From: Scedosporium boydii
Taxonomy: Eukaryota; Ascomycota; Sordariomycetes; Microascales; Microascaceae
DNA: 64,000 nucleotides
NCBI GenBank assembly: GCA_002221725.1
Contig: NJFT01000003.1
Location: 422,908 to 486,907, forward strand
Direction of reading: 5' to 3'
Position numbers and translations under genes: made by a program. The notes beneath the pieces were generated by a model. That model ran no database searches. It saw only the letters and a list, made by a program, of their open reading frames with translations, and was not told where the DNA came from. This document shows, one piece after another, positions 45,232 to 53,420 of the stretch (position 1 is the first letter of the stretch; each line of letters starts with the position of its first letter).

Positions 45232-47985
45232 ATGTCTGGTAAGCTACCTCGTACCCGAAGAGCGACTCGTTCAGTCGCGCGTTCTCTCAGAAGCTCGTAC
45301 CCAGCGACCGCCTTGGGTAATCGCGTCAAGCGCCCGGCTCGAGATACCCCCGATCCCCTCTACGCGTCGAGACCACTCGTCAAGAGAAGACAACCTGCTG
45401 ACCTCCAACCTCTTCTTCTATCCACAGGCGAACCAGAACCTCGACGATCGGTGCGAGCCACGAAAGGCCAGCACACGAAAACCTTCGACCAACTCGACCA
45501 ACCCATCGAAGCCCCCAAGCGCAGGGGGAAGAGGAGCAAGAAGGCCAGCGTGCCGGACGAGAAACAAGAAGAACCCGAGGAGGAAATCATCCGATGCGTC
45601 TGCGGCGCGACGGAACAAGATGAGGATTCGGGCGAGCCGTGGATCGCGTGCGATACCTGCGGAGCTTGGCAGCACAATGTATGCATGGGCATGAGCGTCT
45701 TTACGGAAGACCTCCCCACTCATTACTACTGCGAGCAGTGCAGGCCGTCAGAGCATGCGGAACTCCTTGAGGGCATGAAGAAGGGCGAGAAGCCGTGGGA
45801 GGCTCGGCGCGCTGCGTACGAAGCTGAGGCTGAAAAGAAGAAGAAGAGGGGCCGTCGCGGTAGGGGGAAACGCGTCAGCGATTCCAAGGATGGCAAAGAG
45901 CAGACGGAAGAGGCCACACCAGGTGCTCAGCGTAAAAGCAAGAGCCCAGGCCTCGAACTCAAGAAGGAAAAAGAGAGCGCCGCGAAACTATCGACCGGGA
46001 AGCGAAAGACCCGTGATGATTCACAAGATGACGAATCAAAGGTTGGTCCAGCGGTCTTGCGAACTGTTACTAATAGGCCCCGTGAATCGATGCTAACGTA
46101 TACATATCTCCAGGCCAACGCCCCAGCACAGAAACTCCAGAAGGTGTCGGAATCCAAGGCCATCTCATCGGGCTACAAGCCTCCCGAGGATCTTGCCGCC
46201 AGCCTCACTGATTTGCCCGACAACCGCCACGGTCCTGTCAAGGTACTGCTCAAGTCCCTTACACACGCCCTTGGCATCGCCATCAAGAAGGGCAACTACG
46301 CCCCCAAAGAAGGCGAGACGGTCGATGTGAAGGCCGAAAAGCATGCCCTACAAATTGAGCGGGCTGTCTTCGACAGCCACCCCAACCACAAGGAGTATGC
46401 CGGTCAGTGTAGGACGCTGGCCTTTAACCTCAAGAATAATGAGGACCTATCAAGCAATCTGTTCAACAACAAGCTGTCTCCCACAGTGCTGGCCGTCATG
46501 ACAACCAACGAACTGGCTTCCAAAGAGCTCCAGAGGGAGCTCGCCGAGATGAAAGCCAAGGTAGAAAAGCAGTCTATTCTCATCGCCGAAGAAGGTCCTC
46601 GAGTCCGACGGACGCACAAGGGTGAAGAATTCATCGAAAGCGATAATGAGATGCAGGCTGATGAAGAGACCCCGAACTTTGCTGCCAAGCCCCGCGAAGG
46701 ATCCGGGGGTCCTTCGAGGAAAGCAAGTGAAAGCGCGGCGGTGCCAGACTCGACCGGCAAGCCTCCCTTGACCATCGACACCAAGCAGTCTCCGCGGCAG
46801 AGTGAATTTGATATCGCCAAAGTCTATTCCAGCGTAAAGTCTCCGACACTGGCCAACCAAATCCGGAGACCTTCGGGCGGGACATTTGGTCCTGCGGGCG
46901 GCCCGGGAGTAGACGCAGAGGTCGACAGGCTTCTACAAGACGAGACCGAGTCGCCGCCGTATTCCCCGACAGAGGACAACGACCCGGATGTTGTCTGGAG
47001 AGGCCATCTCGTCATGAACTCGCTCGCGGACATCCCGGCGACAATCAAGTACATGGGCGGCGCAAACCTAGCTGCCGATAGAATCGTGCCCTGGACCACG
47101 CTGATCCCGAAGAGACTAAGCGTTGCCGGCCGGATCGACCAGCAAAAGGCCGTGGAATACCTCTGCAGCCTTAGATACAACCAATTCACCGATGTAGTCG
47201 TCACGAGCATATCGCCGTCCTCCGAGATGTACAAGGCCGAGTTCGAGGCCGTTTACAACTACTTTGTCTCCAAGCAACGATACGGTGTTATTGGCGATAA
47301 GGGCGTTGCTAACGTCCGCGACACATATCTCGTGCCCGTCGTTCCCGGCGAGGGAAATCACCCCGAGTTTATGCTTAACCTTGCTGTGAATCTCATCCCG
47401 GCGAAGCGCACCGAACCTATGCTTCTGGCTGTCTTTGTTTACCGTGATGATGCTAGACTTTCGAGAGCCGGTCAGGCTGCTGCTGCTGCTGCTGCTGCTG
47501 CGGCCTCCACCCCGACGACAGGCCCTGGCGGCGCAGTCTCGGCGATCTCGCCGCAGATTCCCCAAGGGCAATTCCCAACACCCAGCGCACCGGGGACCCC
47601 CCTAACCCCTCGGCCCCAAGCCGCTCCCCCGACGGTGCCTCCGACCAGCGAACAGGCCGAAGTCGCCAGGCAAAAGGCCCAGATTCAAGGACAGCAGATG
47701 GCATCTGATATCCTCGGGCCCCTTCACTCGGCACCTACGGTGCAGTTCCTTCTCCCGATGGCATATCAAATGACGCAGACGGAGTGGGAAATCATAAGAG
47801 AGCTTCTCGAATCGGATCCGAAAGCGAGAGAGGATCTCCAGCATCTGAGTATGCTTTTGGAGCGTCATGGAAACGCACGGAAAGAGGCCCAAGGGATTGG
47901 TCCCGGGCCGCGAGCTGCGGGTGCCTTGCCAATGCAAGGACTGCAGCACCCAGCTGCCGCTACGGCTCCGGCCAACGGCCAGTAG
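45232..47985 (+). CDS. BYE1: PHD/TFIIS-central/SPOC transcription factor, Bye1-like
   Basis: Likely two exons, 45232-46041 and 46114-47985, encoding 893 residues; the 72-nt segment between them is stop-free and in frame, so the unspliced reading gives 917. Evidence for splicing is the GCTAAC branch, the CTCCAG 3' site and the poor protein quality of the segment. Domains: a Lys/Arg-rich N-terminus; a PHD finger at ~120-173 with Cys122, 124, 140, 143, His148, Cys151, 167 and 170; a basic linker; a TFIIS central domain at ~305-440 (RAVFDSHPNHKEYAGQCRTL, NNKLSPTVLAVMTTNELAS); and a SPOC domain at ~560-735 (VVWRGHLVMNSLADIPA). The C-terminus has an Ala run and Pro/Gln-rich sequence. Yeast Bye1 binds RNA polymerase II through the TFIIS-like domain and H3K4me3 through the PHD finger, acting in early elongation. 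Function is taken from that family. Confidence 0.9.
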   Translation: MSGKLPRTRRATRSVARSLRSSYPATALGNRVKRPARDTPDPLYASRPLVKRRQPADLQPLLLSTGEPEPRRSVRATKGQHTKTFDQLDQPIEAPKRRGKRSKKASVPDEKQEEPEEEIIRCVCGATEQDEDSGEPWIACDTCGAWQHNVCMGMSVFTEDLPTHYYCEQCRPSEHAELLEGMKKGEKPWEARRAAYEAEAEKKKKRGRRGRGKRVSDSKDGKEQTEEATPGAQRKSKSPGLELKKEKESAAKLSTGKRKTRDDSQDDESKVGPAVLRTVTNRPRESMLTYTYLQANAPAQKLQKVSESKAISSGYKPPEDLAASLTDLPDNRHGPVKVLLKSLTHALGIAIKKGNYAPKEGETVDVKAEKHALQIERAVFDSHPNHKEYAGQCRTLAFNLKNNEDLSSNLFNNKLSPTVLAVMTTNELASKELQRELAEMKAKVEKQSILIAEEGPRVRRTHKGEEFIESDNEMQADEETPNFAAKPREGSGGPSRKASESAAVPDSTGKPPLTIDTKQSPRQSEFDIAKVYSSVKSPTLANQIRRPSGGTFGPAGGPGVDAEVDRLLQDETESPPYSPTEDNDPDVVWRGHLVMNSLADIPATIKYMGGANLAADRIVPWTTLIPKRLSVAGRIDQQKAVEYLCSLRYNQFTDVVVTSISPSSEMYKAEFEAVYNYFVSKQRYGVIGDKGVANVRDTYLVPVVPGEGNHPEFMLNLAVNLIPAKRTEPMLLAVFVYRDDARLSRAGQAAAAAAAAAASTPTTGPGGAVSAISPQIPQGQFPTPSAPGTPLTPRPQAAPPTVPPTSEQAEVARQKAQIQGQQMASDILGPLHSAPTVQFLLPMAYQMTQTEWEIIRELLESDPKAREDLQHLSMLLERHGNARKEAQGIGPGPRAAGALPMQGLQHPAAATAPANGQ
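47475..47505 (+). repeat. GCT trinucleotide run coding poly-alanine
   Basis: Nine or so GCT codons in a row encode alanine within the C-terminal part of the Bye1-like protein, just after the SPOC domain. Such runs vary in length between strains. Confidence 0.8.
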
Positions 47986-48768
47986 GCGGGGCTTTTTTTG
48001 TCTTTTTCGCTTTTATCTTCTATACTTTTTTCTTCTTCCTTTCCTGCAAATATTTTTCACTTTTCTCTCATTAGTTTCTTGCTGTTGTTTTGTCTTCTAC
48101 CTTTTTGTAATTCGGTTACGTTTATCTTTGAACTTTTTACGCTAGGTTCTAAGGAAAGGAGGGATAGTGAGAGGGCGGCTTTCTCAGGAGCAGGATTTGC
48201 TAGATACCTCTTTTTCGTTTCATGTTTAGGAGAGGATGGGAAAATGGCCATGTTCAAGGTGTAACAGAACAACAGCACACTCTCATGGCCCAATACCAGA
48301 AGTATAAAGGTTCTATGGGAACTCGTGAATCAATCTTCCTAGCTCGTACAGCTGAATATGTAGATGGTCCCATTAAGTAGTGTGCAACGGGTTTGATCAA
48401 TTTCTAACTTTGCCTTTCTGTGTCTGTAGGATTCCTCTTCTAATTGTAAAGGCAGAATCGCAAGCTGGTGGACAAAAGCGTCAATATATCAAGACCAATA
48501 AGCTTGGAGAATTCGACCAGGACTTTTGGCCTCAGCCCCAGGAGCAACGTCACCCCAGTCCAGTCCTCGAAGCCGGGATATTTCTCCCCGCAATCTCACC
48601 GACGATCAATATCGCCCCAATTCCAACCCCAATCCCAATCCCAATCCTAATCTCAACCTCCGATCCCCAGCCACGCACACTCTACGGTCTTTAAGGACAA
48701 CCTTCATCCCAACTACTAAAATTCGCCGGCTCTCGTCCTCCCCCTCGACCCACGCACAATTCGCGACA
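47986..48768. other. 3' flank of BYE1 and leader of the small Cys-rich gene
   Basis: The first 150 bp are T-rich (3' untranslated region). From about 48420 to 48768 the sequence is C/A-rich and lacks a convincing coding frame, although a frame open from 48526 runs into the small protein. A CCCAAT-type repeat lies at 48615-48655. Confidence 0.4.
48615..48655 (+). repeat. Short tandem repeat of CCCAAT-like hexamers
   Basis: About six imperfect copies of CCAATC/CCCAAT in a row, 115-155 bp before the ATG of the small Cys-rich protein. It contains repeated CCAAT words, which could attract the CCAAT-binding complex; this is an inference. Confidence 0.6.
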
Positions 48769-48912
48769 ATGCCCGCCTCTACTACAGCTCCCGGTAGCGC
48801 TGCCACCTCCATCGCCGAGAGCATCGTCAAGCCCACCGACGCGACCGGCAAGACCCAATGTATTCAGTGCGGCGACTACGAGTGTTGTTGCATCCCCTGT
48901 GTGATTCTCTGA
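48769..48912 (+). CDS. Small Cys-rich protein with CaaX-like C-terminus
   Basis: The 47-residue frame starts at an ATG in a good context (GACAATGCC, A at -3). After a Ser/Thr/Ala-rich half it ends in CIQCGDYECCCIPCVIL. Seven Cys fall in the last 17 residues. The final four, CVIL, fit a CaaX box whose last Leu favours geranylgeranylation; the neighbouring Cys could be palmitoylated. This would place the protein on a membrane surface. I do not recognise a named family. The reading frame is also open upstream to 48526 from another ATG, but the sequence there looks like leader. A 3' exon is possible but not needed. Too short to be certain from composition alone. Confidence 0.5.
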   Translation: MPASTTAPGSAATSIAESIVKPTDATGKTQCIQCGDYECCCIPCVIL

Positions 48913-49332
48913 AAGGGAACATCGTCGTCTACAATTACCGGCTCCTCTCCGAACCACCTCTTAAATGATATCGTCCCTTCTCCTCACGGCGCATTGGAAA
49001 AAGCGAATTTCCCAGCTCGAATGGCGATATGCGGCCGGGAGTGATGTCAAGGCAGTTTTAAAAACCCCGCGCGCGAAATGGATCGGTTTTGAATTGGAAG
49101 GTGAATTAATTTGGGGGTATTTTTGTTTTATACAGAGCGAATCATGAGTTCCTAAGTCCATGTATCATCCGAATGCCGTGCTCTTGTGCTTTTCGATGCG
49201 TCCAAATCAAACATCATAGAACCAAGCCAGTTCCACCAGGCCCAATCCCCACGCACTGAAGTGCAATACGTAGCCAACACGCCAACCAACCCCGAGTCTT
49301 AATACCGACAACAACAGTCTTCTCTTCCATCG
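48913..49332. other. Intergenic region between two converging genes
   Basis: About 420 bp between the small Cys-rich gene and the end of MED7. Nothing but short frames is seen. Confidence 0.4.
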
Positions 49333-50247
49333 CTATAAAATCAACTCATCAGCCGCCGCCCAAACCTCAGCCTCCCTCTTCTGCCCCCCTTCCTTCACCT
49401 CCTCCTTCTCCTTTCCCCTCATAACCCACGCCGATTCGGGCCGCTCCGATATCTCAATACTCCCCAACCCTTCAATAACCCGCTTCGTGCGATCCACGCT
49501 CTCTCTTATGGCGGCCGTCTCGGCGCGTGTTCGGTCGAGGTGTTCTTGCATGAGGGCGATCGTGGACTCTCGAGCCTGATGGGGTCGGTACTCGTTGAGA
49601 ACGTGGTGGAAGTTGATGAAGAGTGTTCGAAGGTCGTTGGCCTTCTCCTCGGCCTAGTAACCGGGGAGTTTAGTATTCATACGAGGAAGATGGAACAAAG
49701 CGGGCCGGAGAAGGTTTCAATCGTACCTGTGCGGGGTCTATGCTAAGAATTCCCAGCAATTCTAAGAAATTTAAGAGGAGTGACTTGGCCAGCCGCTTAA
49801 GCTCAAAGGCTCGGTCCTGATGCTTGCCCTCCTTCCCTTGCTCGTCTTGGGAGGCACTCTCGGCGCCTAGTTTGGGCATCCCTTGTTCTTCGAGGGTTGG
49901 TAACTTGTCGTCAAGCTGCCATACCAAATCAATAAGCAAAGGCCATGGAGCAAGCCCGGGGATACGACGCAAAGCATTCATACCGTATACTGATCCCCAA
50001 ACACTCTCCACTTCCCATCCTCGGGCTCCGCCGGCGGTTGTAGATTGATCAAATCTGTCGGTATGTTCGGTATCCTCGCCACGGGTGCGTTTTCACTCTG
50101 ATCTCCTGCTTTCGGCTGGCTCTCGACGAATTGCCGGAATTGCTCGAGCTTCTCCTCGGTGAAGTCTTCGAAGAAGGGAGGCGGATTGGGCCATGTTGAG
50201 GCGAGGGCGCTTCGTGTTGGTTGCTGGGAATCTTGGGGATCGCCCAT
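49333..50247 (-). CDS. MED7: Mediator of RNA polymerase II, subunit 7
   Basis: Three exons, 50247-49984, 49915-49727 and 49653-49333, all phase 0, encode 257 residues. Med7 is an essential subunit of the Mediator middle module, pairing with Med21 and Med31. Recognised blocks: [20 protein letters not shown] near the N-terminus, [22 protein letters not shown] joined across intron 1 to [12 protein letters not shown], the [17 protein letters not shown] helix, and in exon 3 [23 protein letters not shown] followed by the long helix ending in [10 protein letters not shown]. The C-terminal tail is charged. Introns are 68 and 73 nt. Length is usual for fungal Med7. It is head-to-head with the ZNF830-like gene, 647 bp apart. 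Confidence 0.93.
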
Positions 50248-50894
50248 CGGGAAGGGAGTTTAGTAGGCGCTGGGAGCAGCACCCCAATTGTGAGATGGAT
50301 ATGAGGTCGCGTGGAAGTGACGACGAAGCGAGATCGTATCAATTCGCTTTTGTAGATGAGTCCGCAGGGTTTGTAGATGGGTCAAAGTGGACGGATTAAT
50401 TAACGGGCCAAGGCAAATCCCCACAAGTTAAATAAGTTAAAAAAAAAATTAGAAAGTCAGGGGAATGAGGAGCTGTCTCCAATCTACCACTTCATAACCC
50501 TCTGCTCGGAATGGAGGGGAAGAAGCTCCCAACATCAGCATCACGAAATGCTCCCTCCCACTGTTCTGCAATGCGCCGGCTAAACTCCGGGCCAGGGAGC
50601 TTTGGCCCTTCCAGCTTCGCCCACCGCCCCCGTTGCACTTTCAGCCCGCCTCGCCTCGCCAACCGAACAGACACGGCGTCTGAACAATTGCAAGCGACAC
50701 TGGAGAGAGGACTAGTTGGGAGCTTAATTCCCACATCCCTAGCCCAAGCCCTCTTCTCGCCCCCCCTTTTTGGACACTTCCACGTCTACCCCCTCGTCAT
50801 TGACTTGTCAGAACATCCGCATCCCCTCCGCTTAGCCCCTCATCCATCCCCCCAGAGCTCCCCGTAGCTCAACAACATTTTCAAAAAATCAACA
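50248..50894. other. Bidirectional promoter between MED7 and the zinc-finger gene
   Basis: This 647-bp region separates two divergent starts. It contains a poly-A run (about 50440-50450) and pyrimidine-rich stretches before 50895. Frames here are shadows. Confidence 0.45.
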
Positions 50895-51947
50895 ATGGCC
50901 GACGTACGCTCCCTCCTCCGGCAGCAGCAAGCAGCCCGGCGGATAACCCACCCCCACGCGCAATACTCCGAATCCGGCAAGCTCTCCTGCTCATTATGCC
51001 GCGAATCCGTCAAGACCGAGGCCCTCTGGGAAGCCCACATCCGGAGCGCGTCCCACCGCCAGATCCTCCAAGGCCTCGCCGCCGCGAGGGAACGCGGGCG
51101 GGAAGTCGGGCCTTCGACGAGCGCAAAGAGGAAATTGGATATCGACGAGGACGAGGACGAGATGATGGATGAAACGATCCGGAAGAAGAGGAGCCGGGCA
51201 GATATTGCTTCGCCCCAACCGCTACAACCCGGCGTGGTGGCGAGCGACCAGGAGCAGGCCTTGACTCCACTGACCCGACGCACGTCGAATACGCCTGTTC
51301 AGGGCGTCGAGATGAAGATTCCTTCGAGGCCCGCCACGCCAATGGCTATCCGCGATAGTGTATCGAGCGCTTCCACGCCCAACACCAACGGAGACCACAG
51401 CCGCGCCTCCTCCAAATCCCACATCTCGACCCAAAGACAACCCCAACAACAACAACAACAACAAGCGAAGCAGACCCCCGCCGCGGCCCCAGCAATCGAC
51501 GAATCCGAATGGGCAGCCTTCGAAGCCGACATCGCAGCCGCCACGGCACCCTACTCCGAAGACGCCGTCATCTCGGCTCCCGCCATGCCCGCCGGCGCAG
51601 CAGCCGACGCGGCAGAAAATCTTGAAGAGGCGGCCGCGCCGGCGGATAAGGAGATTGAGGCCGAGCGCGAGGACGCCACGCGTGCGCTGGAGGAGGAGTT
51701 TGAGGAGATGGAGGAGCTGGAGGCGAGGGCGAGGAGGTTAAAGGAGAAGAGGGAGGCTTTGCGGTTACGGACGGCGGGGCAGGATGTTGGCGGGGACGAG
51801 GGGGCTGGCGAGAAGAAGAAGCCATCTCCGACTGCGGGTAAGGAAAATTTAGGCGCTGGGGAGAATGAAGAGGAAGAGGATGAGGATGAAGAGTACGAGG
51901 AGGATGATTATGCTTGGGGTGGACTTCGCTACGCGGGTCGTGCGTGA
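50895..51947 (+). CDS. C2H2 zinc-finger and coiled-coil protein, ZNF830/CCDC16-like
   Basis: One exon encodes 350 residues. The N-terminus (MADVRSLLRQQQAARRITHP) and a single C2H2 finger of the U1-like type, Cys32, Cys35, His48 and His54, match the ZNF830/CCDC16 family, nuclear proteins linked in animals to pre-mRNA splicing and genome stability. A basic patch (~102-110) could be a nuclear signal. The middle is Ser/Pro/Gln-rich with a CAA-encoded Gln run (~190-200). The conserved DESEWAAFEADIAAA block follows at ~215. A Glu/Arg-rich coiled coil spans ~255-300, and the C-terminus is very acidic before the final DDYAWGGLRYAGRA. Function is inferred from the family. Good start context (ACA ATG G). 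Confidence 0.82.
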   Translation: MADVRSLLRQQQAARRITHPHAQYSESGKLSCSLCRESVKTEALWEAHIRSASHRQILQGLAAARERGREVGPSTSAKRKLDIDEDEDEMMDETIRKKRSRADIASPQPLQPGVVASDQEQALTPLTRRTSNTPVQGVEMKIPSRPATPMAIRDSVSSASTPNTNGDHSRASSKSHISTQRQPQQQQQQQAKQTPAAAPAIDESEWAAFEADIAAATAPYSEDAVISAPAMPAGAAADAAENLEEAAAPADKEIEAEREDATRALEEEFEEMEELEARARRLKEKREALRLRTAGQDVGGDEGAGEKKKPSPTAGKENLGAGENEEEEDEDEEYEEDDYAWGGLRYAGRA

Positions 51948-52596
51948 AGTGCGGTGATTTTCAGAACCATCCTCCTCGGCGATTCCTAACTGAGAAGTAG
52001 TTTTGCACCTCCTTAGTCTCCCAGACGTCCTCGAACATCGTTGATTTGTTATCACACTTATGTGGTCTCTGGGGGACATGTATCATAGATTTATCTTCAT
52101 GTTCGATGTATATTTAGCGCTCTATTGACCAGGATCCTTCCTCATAGTTGGATATCAATAAACCATCGTGTCCTTCATGCAGTCATCCAACGAGCAAGCT
52201 CTTATCCTGAACCTCTCGACACCATCTCGCCCATCCACGTTCCCATCCACGATATAGAAATATAGAAAGCGGACAAGAATTGCCGCAAGACCGCATCCGA
52301 AGCATCCTTTCAAAGAAACGGAGCACCCAGGTGTTTGCAAGATAACACGTAATTGAATGATCTAACTAGCAGCCGAACGAAACGACAGACCCGACCACCG
52401 AAAAGACCAAAGGAGCACAGCCATCATCCCACGAAATACCAAAAACCCATGAACTACACTATCTTACAATCGCACATCCATCCCAAATCACAACAAAAAA
52501 TAACGCCAAGATTCACTTCCGACCTCTCATCAATCATTTAGGGGCTAGCGAGGGGTTGTTGCATCCCACTGAGTGAAACGCCGCCCCCTCACGGCT
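51948..52596. other. 3' flanks of converging genes
   Basis: About 650 bp between the zinc-finger gene and the F-box gene, AT-rich in 52330-52540, without a supportable gene. Confidence 0.4.
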
Positions 52597-53420
52597 TCAT
52601 TCCTCATGTTGTGCCTCCGTCCTCTGTCTCACTTCCCCCTTCCAGACATCCCCCACCCAAGACCTTAGCCCGTCCTTAAGCCGCTCCTTTTCAATGGCCC
52701 TTCGTCTCGCCACCAGGGCGGGGGCTACATGCACCGCAGAAAGCCCCGGCACGCATTCGCGAGGAAGGACACACCGCTGGACGAGCATCTCTGCAGACGG
52801 CCTAGCAGCCAACCTCCGAGCGAGCCTAATGGATATGAGTTTCCGATCCAGGCGACGCGATACGATCGAGGTGCGAGTCTGTACGATGGAGCGTGCAATC
52901 AGATCCGAGCGGGACGGGCGACACGGCGAGCAGAGGAGGGGAGGGAGCATCGCTCTGTTGCGGCGCAATCGATTGGCATGAAGGATAGGAGTCAAAGCCA
53001 GCTCCCGGAGCTGATGATTTGCCTGGGGTTATTGAGAAAGTCAGATCTGACGGACATGATTGGATTCAATGACATGAAAAAGGCGCCAGGGTGGTGCTCT
53101 GTCTGCGAATGTACATGCAAGTTCGGGAACCATTTGCGTGTAGCTTCGCTGATCCCCCCTCCATCTCGTCCCCAACCCAACGATCCAGCACTACAGAAGA
53201 ACTGTACAACGTCCTCACCTGCAGCCATGTCACATCGGTAAAGAAGTAGTGGGGGGTGGATGGGTCCTGGAGGAGAAGACAAGAAATCACAATAGGGCAG
53301 ATAGAGAGACATGGTACAACGTTGCGGAATACTCACGCGGGAAATAGAGAGAAGATCGGATACGTCTAGATATCCGAGGATTTGAAGAAGAATCTCATTT
53401 GGAAGATTCGGGAAGGCCAT
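52597..53420 (-). CDS. F-box protein of unknown target
   Basis: Two exons, 53420-53337 and 53022-52597, encode 169 residues. Exon 1 holds the F-box (FPNLPNEILLQILGYLDVSDLL). Exon 2 continues it with ANHQLRELALTPILHANRLRR and a basic, helical region (RSIVQTRTSIVSRRL, SIRLARRLAARPSAEMLVQR). F-box proteins dock substrates on SCF ubiquitin ligases through Skp1; the substrate is unknown. Both splice ends are phase 0 (GTGAGT and CCCCAG). The intron is 314 nt, much longer than the others in the window, and free of stops in one frame, so a second internal splice cannot be excluded. An in-frame ATG at 53555 would add 45 residues without a domain; 53420 is preferred for its CCATGG context. Confidence 0.8.
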
